Below, piece after piece: positions 24,775 to 31,103 of a stretch of DNA of 54,804 nucleotides (position 1 is its first letter; the number at the start of each line of letters is the position of its first letter). The notes under the pieces are model-generated. The model saw only the letters and a list, made by a program, of their open reading frames with translations, had not been told where the DNA came from and made no database searches. A program made the translations under genes and the position numbers. Source of the DNA: Ruminococcus sp. Lineage in GTDB: Bacteria > Bacillota > Clostridia > Oscillospirales > Ruminococcaceae. The stretch is from assembly GCA_017542475.1 (NCBI GenBank), contig JAFXXD010000049.1, positions 1-54,804 on the forward strand, in the 5' to 3' direction.

Positions 24775-24987
24775 TCACACCATTATTTTTCTTGCAAGCT
24801 CTTCGCTTATCGCAACTCGCGATTCCTTGACCTTAACTATCACATTTTCGCCAAGTCTCGAGACAAGGCTAACAGTACCGCCAACGTGGAAACCGAGATC
24901 CTCAAGGTGCTTCTTGACCTCGGGATTTCCGCCTATCTTGCGGATAATACATTCCTTCTCCTGATCTGCCATACTGAGCGGCATCAT
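24775..24987 (-). CDS. feoA: FeoA-family protein (first copy)
   Basis: 70 residues with the FeoA core (IIRKIGGNPEVKKHLEDLGFHVGGTVSLVSRLGENVIVKVKESRVAISEELARKIMV). It is the first gene of the iron locus, with GGGAG 7 bp before the ATG and a good promoter at 25,036 to 25,064. Two feoA genes ahead of feoB are common in Clostridia. Confidence 0.92.
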   Translation of the reverse strand: MMPLSMADQEKECIIRKIGGNPEVKKHLEDLGFHVGGTVSLVSRLGENVIVKVKESRVAISEELARKIMV

Positions 24988-25011
24988 TACAACACTCCCA
25001 TTCCTTGATGT

Positions 25012-25064
25012 CAGTTAGCGCTTTATAACAATTAAAGAATATCACCTGCGGACTGATTTGTCAA
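25012..25064 (-). promoter_or_regulatory. Iron-locus promoter with operator candidate
   Basis: On the minus strand TTGACA (25064-25059), 17 bp, TATTCT (25041-25036). Just downstream, covering about +1 to +18, lies GTTATAAAGCGCTAAC (25028-25013), an imperfect dyad with a central AGCGCT. A further GCGCTAACTTAA is at 25109-25120 upstream of the -35 box. The position of the dyad suits a repressor that blocks initiation when iron is replete, as DtxR-type proteins do. The rest of the 300-bp gap holds only the next terminator. Confidence 0.6.
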
Positions 25065-25237
25065 TCAAAAAGCACAAAGTTTGTATACAATAACAAAATA
25101 TTTGCACGCGCTAACTTAATTTTGTCAGCGGATACAAATACACTCAAAACAGCCCGACTTATGCGGGACTAAGCGATACTATCAGTAAGTTAGACGCCTG
25201 TAACTCAATTAACATTTATAATATGAAATCTCCCGCA

Positions 25238-25270
25238 TAAAAAATCTCCGAGGATACTCTCCCCGGAGAC
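25238..25270 (-). terminator. Intrinsic terminator of the CPBP protease gene
   Basis: On the minus strand TCTCCG ... CGGAGA with a loop of about 13 bases is followed directly by TTTTTT. It lies about 20 bp after the stop codon of the CPBP gene. Confidence 0.85.
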
Positions 25271-25288
25271 AATACATATCGACTGCGT

Positions 25289-26248
25289 TTATTCGGTTTT
25301 GTCGGCGGGAGCCTTGCTCAGTCTCCACCACACTGCGGCTATGCCTGCCGCGAGGACTACCGTCGTGAATATACTGCCCTCAATGCCGAAAGCTCCGCCT
25401 GTGAGCAGCTTTGAGGAGCTCCTTGCCGTCGTGCGGAACACCGACTCGTTCATTCCCGAGCCGCTGACGCTTATGCCGTAGAAGCTGCCCTGTAGGAAGT
25501 TCCACACGGAATGTATCGCGCACGCTCCCCATATGTCGTCGAAGGCTATCATATACAGTCCCGCGAACACGCCGAACATCGTGAGGTTGATGAACACGAG
25601 CACTCCGTAGCCAGGGTTGAGGACGTGTGCAAGACTGAATGCAACAGCGCTCACGCCTATGGCTACGAACGGGTGATGACGTCCGCCGAGGGTGTTCATA
25701 AAGAAGCCGCGGAAGATGAATTCCTCGCTCATTCCCTGCACAAGAAAGCCGAGCAGGGTCAGGAATATCACGCCGAAGCCTATATCCTTGCAGAGGGAGA
25801 TGTCGCTCACGCGGCATATCACCGAGCCGAGCGCTATCGTGCTCATCAGCACCGCTCCGACGAGAGCGCCCTGCGCGTAGTGAAGTCCCGCCTTATGCTT
25901 GGTGACGCCCATCGAGCGGAGAGGTCTTGCCTCGCCGTAGCGGCAGTAAAGCATACTGATGATAGTTCCGAACGCCGTGCAGAACAGCATAACTATGAAT
26001 ATTTTGCTCTCCATCGAGATAGACACGGTTGCGTCGCGTATCTCCGAAAAGCTGAGGCTCGAGCCCGCGTTCTTCATCTCTTCAAGGCGCTCGTAGACTC
26101 TGTCACGAGCCATTATCCACGGTATCACCGACTCGGCGACGAGTATTATCGCCATTATCAGTACGAATGAAACTATATTCGCTATAAGGTTCTCGGAGAC
26201 GGATGATTTCTCCGACTCTCTGAACATTTTCGGTTTTAATTCGGGCAT
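25289..26248 (-). CDS. CPBP-family intramembrane metalloprotease
   Basis: 319 residues with about eight membrane helices. The CPBP (Abi/CAAX protease-like) motifs are present: EEFIFRGFFMNTLGG (motif EExxxR, about 178-192) and the downstream FSLAHVLNP (motif FxxxH) plus a later HSVWNF. Such proteins act as membrane glutamic or metalloproteases; roles in bacteriocin immunity and other processes are known for relatives. GGGAGG precedes the ATG. It is monocistronic, with its own promoter and terminator. Confidence 0.88.
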   Translation of the reverse strand: MPELKPKMFRESEKSSVSENLIANIVSFVLIMAIILVAESVIPWIMARDRVYERLEEMKNAGSSLSFSEIRDATVSISMESKIFIVMLFCTAFGTIISMLYCRYGEARPLRSMGVTKHKAGLHYAQGALVGAVLMSTIALGSVICRVSDISLCKDIGFGVIFLTLLGFLVQGMSEEFIFRGFFMNTLGGRHHPFVAIGVSAVAFSLAHVLNPGYGVLVFINLTMFGVFAGLYMIAFDDIWGACAIHSVWNFLQGSFYGISVSGSGMNESVFRTTARSSSKLLTGGAFGIEGSIFTTVVLAAGIAAVWWRLSKAPADKTE

Positions 26249-26278
26249 GGTGTGCCTCCCTGTAGAAAGTATACTTCA

Positions 26279-26307
26279 ATTTTAACCCATATGCCCAGCA
26301 TTGTCAA
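26279..26307 (-). promoter_or_regulatory. Promoter of the CPBP gene
   Basis: On the minus strand TTGACA (26307-26302), 17 bp, TAAAAT (26284-26279). The -35 box shares the inverted repeat GTCAAG-TG-CTTGAC (26303-26316) with the -35 box of the divergent promoter. Confidence 0.75.
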
Positions 26308-26311
26308 GTGC

Positions 26312-26340
26312 TTGACTTAAACGCTGCAAAGTGGTAGAAT
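26312..26340 (+). promoter_or_regulatory. Divergent promoter of the glycosyltransferase operon
   Basis: TTGACT (26312-26317), 17 bp, TAGAAT (26335-26340). It leaves a leader of almost 390 bases before the glycosyltransferase start, most of which is a B-type intergenic repeat. Confidence 0.65.
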
Positions 26341-26481
26341 TATTGGGAGATATCTGAAATGTGCAGGGCGGTTTCCTCCCGTGCGCCCAAAGCTGTAACT
26401 GTTTATCTTCGCAAACAATTCACTGGATTGTTTGCGAAGGGTGGTTTTGATTTGAAGCGATTGTTTCGCCGCCATAGACGG

Positions 26482-26660
26482 CGACTAAGGGCTGCTGAAC
26501 AGCCCGTCCCCTCTGTCAGCTTCGCTGACATCTCCCCACACTGTGGGGAGTCCCCCTTAGCACCCACAATGGCTCTGCCCTTGACCCGCCAGAGACGCTG
26601 TCTCTGGACTCTGCAAGCCTTTGAAAAGGCTTGAGCGAAACTTTCGGTTTCGCGCCGCAG
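26482..26660 (+). repeat. Intergenic repeat element, family B, with chained small hairpins
   Basis: The core CTGTCAGCTTCGCTGACA (26514-26531) followed by CTCCCCACACTGTGGGGAG is a double hairpin that recurs inverted at 42,660-42,712 and in variant form at 45,109-45,151. Around it are further small hairpins: GCTGCTGAACAGC, CCAGAGACGCTGTCTCTGG and AAGCCTTTGAAAAGGCTT. It lies inside the leader of the glycosyltransferase mRNA. Apart from this and the promoters, I see nothing coding in the 480-bp gap. Confidence 0.75.
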
Positions 26661-26731
26661 TACGTTCGGACCGTCAGCTGTCCCCGCGCGGCTGCTTCTC
26701 TTGCGATATATCCCGAAATGAGGAAAATATA

Positions 26732-27712
26732 ATGGCTGATAAACTGTTTATGATAGTCCCCTGCTACAACGAGGAGGAGGTGCTCCCCGAGACGGCAAAG
26801 CGCCTGCGTGAGAAATACACCGCCCTCATCGCCGCGGGACTGATATCTCCCGAGAGCAGGGTCGTCTTCGTCAACGACGGCTCGCGGGACAATACATGGA
26901 ATTTAATTCAGGAGCTCCACCGCTCGGACGCGATGTTCTCGGGCGTTGACCTCGCGCACAACAGCGGTCATCAGAACGCCGTGCTCGCAGGACTTATGAC
27001 CGTGAAGGACATCTGTGACGTGTCGATAACTATGGACGCCGACCTGCAGGACGACATCAACGCGGTTGACGAAATGCTCGTGAAGTATTACGAGGGCAAT
27101 CAGGTCGTGTACGGCGTGAGGAGCACCCGCAAGACCGACTCCTTCTTCAAGCGCTTCACCGCGCGGAGCTTCTACCGCTTTATGAAGCTTATGGGCGCGG
27201 ACGTCATCTACGACCACGCCGACTTCCGCCTGATGAGCGCCCGCGTATTGCAGGAGCTCGCCGAATTCAGGGAGGTCAACCTCTTCCTGCGCGGACTTGT
27301 GCCGCTCATAGGCTTCAAGAGCTGCAAGGTCTACTACGAGCGCCACGAGCGCTTCGCGGGAAAGAGCAAGTACCCGCTCGGGAAGATGCTGTCCTTCGCC
27401 GTCAACGGCATAACCTCGTTCAGCACCAAGCCGCTCAAGCTCATAACCGCGATAGGCTTCATAATGTCCGCGATAAGCGCGGCGGCGATAATATGGGCAT
27501 TCGTCGTGAAGATACTCGGTCACTCCGAGCTCGGCTGGTCGAGCACGATGTGCTCGATATGGCTCATCGGCGGCATACAGATACTTGCCCTCGGCATTAT
27601 CGGCGAGTACATCGGCAAGATATACGCCGAGGTAAAGCAGCGCCCGCGCTATATAGTCGCGGAATTCATCAACGACACAGGAGGAGACAGCCTTGCTGAA
27701 AAAGATACTTGA
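26732..27712 (+). CDS. Family 2 glycosyltransferase, DPM1/GtrB-like
   Basis: 326 residues. The GT-A catalytic domain opens with FMIVPCYNEEEVLPET, has VFVNDGSRDNTW and the metal-binding TMDADLQDD (DxD type), then RGLVPLIGFKSCKVYYERHERFAGKSKYPLGKM, typical of polyisoprenyl-phosphate glycosyltransferases. Two C-terminal membrane helices (about 240-310) match GtrB-like enzymes that load a sugar on undecaprenyl phosphate. ATG 26732 has GAGGA before it and begins the conserved domain; the frame is open further upstream but through repeat DNA. The next gene overlaps it by 20 bp. Confidence 0.9.
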   Translation: MADKLFMIVPCYNEEEVLPETAKRLREKYTALIAAGLISPESRVVFVNDGSRDNTWNLIQELHRSDAMFSGVDLAHNSGHQNAVLAGLMTVKDICDVSITMDADLQDDINAVDEMLVKYYEGNQVVYGVRSTRKTDSFFKRFTARSFYRFMKLMGADVIYDHADFRLMSARVLQELAEFREVNLFLRGLVPLIGFKSCKVYYERHERFAGKSKYPLGKMLSFAVNGITSFSTKPLKLITAIGFIMSAISAAAIIWAFVVKILGHSELGWSSTMCSIWLIGGIQILALGIIGEYIGKIYAEVKQRPRYIVAEFINDTGGDSLAEKDT

Positions 27713-28184
27713 CCCCAAAAGCTGTGCCGCGTGTCGGCTGTGCTGCATATTCAACAGGTACGATGTGTGGGAAACTCCCGTATTCACCGAGGAGCTCTGC
27801 CGCCGTATCCGCGAAGCCAAGCCCGATACCGAGTTCGTGACCAAGGACGGCGGCTACATTTTCAGGGTGAAGGAGCTCGACGAGAATGAGCTGTTCACCT
27901 GTCCCGCACTGACTGAGACGGGCTGTATGCTCGGCGACGACAAGCCCTTCGACTGCCGCATATGGCCGTACAGGATAATGGACGTCGGCGGCAGGCGTGC
28001 GATAGTCATAGCCTCGATATGCGAGGAGATGTTCAGCCGCCCGCTCTCGGAGCTCGTGGGCTTCCTCAGGGCAGGGCTCGCGGACGAGATATTCGCCTAC
28101 GCCGACCTCCACCCCGAGATAGTCAAGCCCTACTACGAGGGCTATCCTGTGCTGCTTTTTGAAAAAAATCAGTTAAACTATTGA
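27693..28184 (+). CDS. YkgJ-family Cys-cluster protein
   Basis: 163 residues. The cysteine pattern CAACRLCC near residue 12, CPALTETGCML near 70 and FDCRIWPYR near 87 matches the YkgJ family (putative zinc- or iron-chelating domain). It starts from TTG 27693, with AGGAGG 7 bp upstream, inside the end of the glycosyltransferase gene, so the two are translationally coupled. Function is unknown; the cysteines suggest metal binding. Confidence 0.85.
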   Translation: MLKKILDPKSCAACRLCCIFNRYDVWETPVFTEELCRRIREAKPDTEFVTKDGGYIFRVKELDENELFTCPALTETGCMLGDDKPFDCRIWPYRIMDVGGRRAIVIASICEEMFSRPLSELVGFLRAGLADEIFAYADLHPEIVKPYYEGYPVLLFEKNQLNY

Positions 28185-28209
28185 TTTTTTCATCATTGCG
28201 TGGTATGAT
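28181..28209 (+). promoter_or_regulatory. Promoter of the small leader-like protein gene
   Basis: TTGATT (28181-28186), 17 bp, TATGAT (28204-28209), about 70 bp before the start codon at 28279. Confidence 0.65.
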
Positions 28210-28278
28210 AAATGTATATAGTGAGCGACAAAATAGAATTGTCGTTTGCTGATACTTAATGAAAGAAGGTATTCCGCT

Positions 28279-28512
28279 ATGGATATCAAAGCAAAGATCG
28301 AAGAACTCGTAAACAAGGTTAAGAACGACAAGGACTTCGCTGAAAAGTTCAAGAATGACCCTGTCAAGGCTGTTGAGGGCGTCCTCGGCGTTGACCTTCC
28401 CGACGATCAGATCAACAAGATCGTTGACGGCGTAAAGGCTAAGGTGGCTGCCGACGGTATCGGCGGCAAGATAAGCGGCATCATCGACAAGCTCACAGGC
28501 AAGGACGAATAA
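28279..28512 (+). CDS. Small acidic/basic helical protein with NHLP-like segment
   Basis: 77 residues (MDIKAKIEELVNKVKNDKD...), highly charged, no cysteine, no membrane segment. The middle, FKNDPVKAVEGVLGVDLPDDQINKIVDG, resembles the leader region of nitrile-hydratase-like or Nif11-type RiPP precursors (the DP..A....LGV.LPDD pattern). The C-terminus (KISGIIDKLTGKDE) has no Cys or dense Ser/Thr core, and no maturation enzyme is nearby. Start at ATG 28279 with AAGAAGG before it. It has its own promoter and terminator. I cannot name a function. Confidence 0.7.
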   Translation: MDIKAKIEELVNKVKNDKDFAEKFKNDPVKAVEGVLGVDLPDDQINKIVDGVKAKVAADGIGGKISGIIDKLTGKDE

Positions 28513-28528
28513 GATAAGCTGCGACCAA

Positions 28529-28560
28529 GGACTGCGCGGGATATCCCGTGCAGCCCTTTC
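28529..28560 (+). terminator. Probable terminator after the small protein gene
   Basis: GGACTGCGCGGG-ATAT-CCCGTGCAGCC forms a long stem with one mismatch and is followed by CTTTC. The T-run is short, so efficiency is uncertain. Confidence 0.6.
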
Positions 28561-28629
28561 TGCTGTCTACGGAGCGTGGATTGACTTTTCCCGCGCGGCG
28601 GGTTACAATGTATGCAAGAGGTGAAAGCT

Positions 28630-29223
28630 ATGGATCAGATAAAAACAGGAGCGCTGATACGTCAGCTCAGAACGGACGCGGGACTCACTCAGAATCAGCT
28701 TGCCGAGAGGCTCGGTGTGAGCGGCAAGGCGGTCTCGAAGTGGGAGTGCGGGAACGGAGCTCCCGATATATCGCTGCTGCCGGAGCTCGCCGACGTCCTC
28801 GGCACGGACATACACACGCTGCTGACGGGCAGTATGAATAAAAACGAAAGCGAGAAGGGAAATATGAAAAAGCTCAGATTTTACGTATGCAGGGACTGCG
28901 GTAACATCATCACCGCGACCTCCGATGCCGCCGTGAGCTGCTGCGGGAACAGGCTCGCCGCTCTCGAACCGAAAAAAGCCGAGGGAGCGGATATGCTCCG
29001 CATAGAGGACATCGGCGGGGAATGGCTGATATCCTCCGACCACGAGATGAAGAAGGAGCACTACATCTCCTTCGCGGCGTATGTCTCCGACAGCTCCGCC
29101 GCCGTCTACAAGCAGTACCCCGAATGGGACTTACAGCTGATACTCCCGCGATACCGCTCGGGGAGCCTCATCTGGTACTGCACCGAGCACGGGCTGTTCA
29201 TTCAGCCGCTGAAGGCAACTTAA
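28630..29223 (+). CDS. XRE regulator fused to a desulfoferrodoxin-like domain
   Basis: 197 residues. Residues 5 to 65 are an XRE-type helix-turn-helix (IRQLRTDAGLTQNQLAERLGVSGKAVSKWECG). Residues 83 to 112 are a desulforedoxin-like metal site (C87-x2-C90 ... C104-C105). Residues 120 to 195 resemble a superoxide reductase domain: H138 and H144 in HEMKKEH (H-x5-H, as in the enzyme) and C184/H187 in YCTEHGLF. The fourth histidine and the Lys loop expected near residue 120 are absent, so an iron site with an open or different geometry is likely. ATG 28630 is preceded by GAGGTG. A redox-sensing transcription factor is the natural inference; the enzyme activity may be lost. Confidence 0.78.
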   Translation: MDQIKTGALIRQLRTDAGLTQNQLAERLGVSGKAVSKWECGNGAPDISLLPELADVLGTDIHTLLTGSMNKNESEKGNMKKLRFYVCRDCGNIITATSDAAVSCCGNRLAALEPKKAEGADMLRIEDIGGEWLISSDHEMKKEHYISFAAYVSDSSAAVYKQYPEWDLQLILPRYRSGSLIWYCTEHGLFIQPLKAT

Positions 29224-29236
29224 TAAGCTCTGCGTG

Positions 29237-29270
29237 ACCGCGATACTCATACGGGAGTACCGCGGTTTTG
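29237..29270 (+). terminator. Intrinsic terminator after the XRE-fusion gene
   Basis: ACCGCGATACTC and GAGTACCGCGGT pair with one mismatch around a short loop and are followed by TTTTG. Confidence 0.75.
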
Positions 29271-29310
29271 TATCGGTAGCTTTTTATCCACCAAAAATGT
29301 AAAATATGGG

Positions 29311-29339
29311 TTTAAAATCTTAGCAAAATGCTATATGAT
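29311..29339 (+). promoter_or_regulatory. Possible promoter of the dockerin esterase gene
   Basis: TTTAAA (29311-29316), 17 bp, TATGAT (29334-29339), 45 bp before the start codon. The -35 box is a weak match. Confidence 0.45.
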
Positions 29340-29383
29340 TAAAGTAGCGGTTTATTTTTGGGTTATGTCAGGAGGAATCAATT

Positions 29384-31039
29384 ATGAGCAAAATAAAGGC
29401 GCTCGCGGGAATACTCGCGGGAGCAGCGGTGCTCTCGGCGGCACTGTCGCCGACAGGCACGTACATTCAGCAATACACGGCTGACGCCCTTGACCCTGTC
29501 GGGTACTACTGCACCTTTGAGGACGGCACTGACGGCTGGACAGGCAGAGGCGGCGCCTCCGTCGATATAGGCAGCAACGCCTATCTCGGTGACAGGGCGC
29601 TTACGGTCACAGGCAGGAGCAGCGCGTGGAACGGTGCTCAGAAGTCTCTCGCCGCGGCGACATTCAATGCGGGAGAGGAGTACGCCTTCAGCGCGGCAGT
29701 CTCGGGCACGGGAGTGATGATGCTCTCGCTGCAATATACCGCCTCCTCGGGCAAGAATGTCTACGACCACATCGCGAGCGGTCAGGCGTCGGGAGACTAC
29801 GTAGTTCTCACAAATACAGCTTACAAATTCCCCGAGGGCTCGGACTACGTCCTCTACGTCGAGACTGAGGACGGCACGGGCGACCTCAGCATTGACGAGG
29901 TCATAATCACGGCGGCAGGAGAGCTTCCTCCCGCGGCGAATATCTCCAAGATATGGGGCGATTTTGACGGCGACGGAGCCGTCACCGCCTTCGACCTCAT
30001 AGGCGCGAGAAGGGCTCTGCTGAGCTATACCGACGGCGGCTCGGCGAGCGTGAGTATGGACGTCGCAGACGTTGACGGAGACGGTGCATTTGCGGTCAAC
30101 GACCTCGTTGTACTCGCGAAGTTCGTGCTCGGGCAGACAAGAGAGTTCCCGCGTGCGACGATGACAACGACCACTATCACGACCACGGCTCCCGTGACGA
30201 CCACTACTGCCGCCAATTCCGACTATATGGCAGGCATAAAGGATCAGATAACGCCCAATGTGCCCGCGTCGGTGCTGTCGAATGCGGAGGGCAAGCTCGA
30301 GCACATCACCTACTTCTCGAAGAAGGCGAACCGCAATAAGGGCGCGAATGTATGGCTCCCGCCCAACTACAGCGAGAACGAGAAGTACCCCGTACTCTAC
30401 GTCAACCACGGCTACGGCGGCGACGAGTCCTCGATGGTGAACGGTATGGGCGTGCGTGAGATAGCCACCAACCTCATCAAGAGCGGCGACGCTGTACCTA
30501 TGATAATAGTATTCACGAACCAGTACACCGACCCGAACCACGAGAAGCAGACGGGCAACGGTCAGGCGGACGTCCCCGGCTACGACAACTTCGTGGAGGA
30601 CCTCCCCGACAGCCTTATGCCCTATATCGAGTCGCACTACCCCGTCAAAACGGGACGCGAGAACACCGCGATAACGGGCTTCTCGATGGGCGGCAGAGAG
30701 GCACTCTACGTGGGTATCAAGTGCTGCGACAAGGTCGGATACATAGGCGCGGGAGCTCCCGCACCGGGTATCTTCCCGACCAAGGACCAGTTTATGGACC
30801 ACCCCGGCGTAATGAGCAAGGACGATATGCGCATCGACCCGCCCTACTCGCCGTATCTGCTGCTGATAGCGGGCGGAACAAACGACGGAATGGTCAACGA
30901 CTACCCCAAGCAGTACAGCGACCTCTTCACGCAGCACGGCACCGAGAACATATATCTCTCAGTACCCGGCGGCGGACACGACAGCAAGACCGTCACTCCG
31001 ATGATGTACAACTTCATCAGATTCATATTCAAGGCATAA
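29384..31039 (+). CDS. Secreted CBM-dockerin-esterase (cellulosomal carbohydrate esterase, CE1-like)
   Basis: 551 residues. Order of parts: signal peptide (1 to about 33); a carbohydrate-binding module of CBM22/CBM4_9 type (about 40-175; FEDGTDGWTGRGG, LTVTGRSSAWNGAQKSL); a dockerin (about 188-250) with two calcium loops, DFDGDGAVTAFDL and DVDGDGAFAVNDL; a Thr-rich linker; an alpha/beta-hydrolase esterase (about 290-551) with the nucleophile in GFSMGG (near 433) and the catalytic His in GGGHDSK (near 531). The layout is that of feruloyl or acetyl esterase subunits docked on cellulosomal scaffoldins through cohesins. GGAGG precedes the ATG. It acts outside the cell on plant xylan. It has its own terminator. 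Confidence 0.9.
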   Translation: MSKIKALAGILAGAAVLSAALSPTGTYIQQYTADALDPVGYYCTFEDGTDGWTGRGGASVDIGSNAYLGDRALTVTGRSSAWNGAQKSLAAATFNAGEEYAFSAAVSGTGVMMLSLQYTASSGKNVYDHIASGQASGDYVVLTNTAYKFPEGSDYVLYVETEDGTGDLSIDEVIITAAGELPPAANISKIWGDFDGDGAVTAFDLIGARRALLSYTDGGSASVSMDVADVDGDGAFAVNDLVVLAKFVLGQTREFPRATMTTTTITTTAPVTTTTAANSDYMAGIKDQITPNVPASVLSNAEGKLEHITYFSKKANRNKGANVWLPPNYSENEKYPVLYVNHGYGGDESSMVNGMGVREIATNLIKSGDAVPMIIVFTNQYTDPNHEKQTGNGQADVPGYDNFVEDLPDSLMPYIESHYPVKTGRENTAITGFSMGGREALYVGIKCCDKVGYIGAGAPAPGIFPTKDQFMDHPGVMSKDDMRIDPPYSPYLLLIAGGTNDGMVNDYPKQYSDLFTQHGTENIYLSVPGGGHDSKTVTPMMYNFIRFIFKA

Positions 31040-31041
31040 TA

Positions 31042-31083
31042 AAACGGAAAAGAGAGCTCCCGCGGGAACTCTCTTTTCCGTTT
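31042..31083. terminator. Bidirectional terminator
   Basis: AAACGGAAAAGAGAG and CTCTCTTTTCCGTTT form a perfect 15-bp stem around a CCCGCGGG-containing loop, between the convergent esterase and Na/Pi transporter genes. The arms supply T-runs for both strands. Confidence 0.9.
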
Positions 31084-31103
31084 ATAAAAGGATTATGAGC
31101 TCA

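Noticed and set aside
29378-30937. Long minus-strand frame (519 codons) opposite the dockerin esterase
   Set aside because: It mirrors a GC-rich real gene with signal peptide and catalytic motifs; its own translation is Arg/Val/Tyr-biased and has no family features or ribosome binding site.
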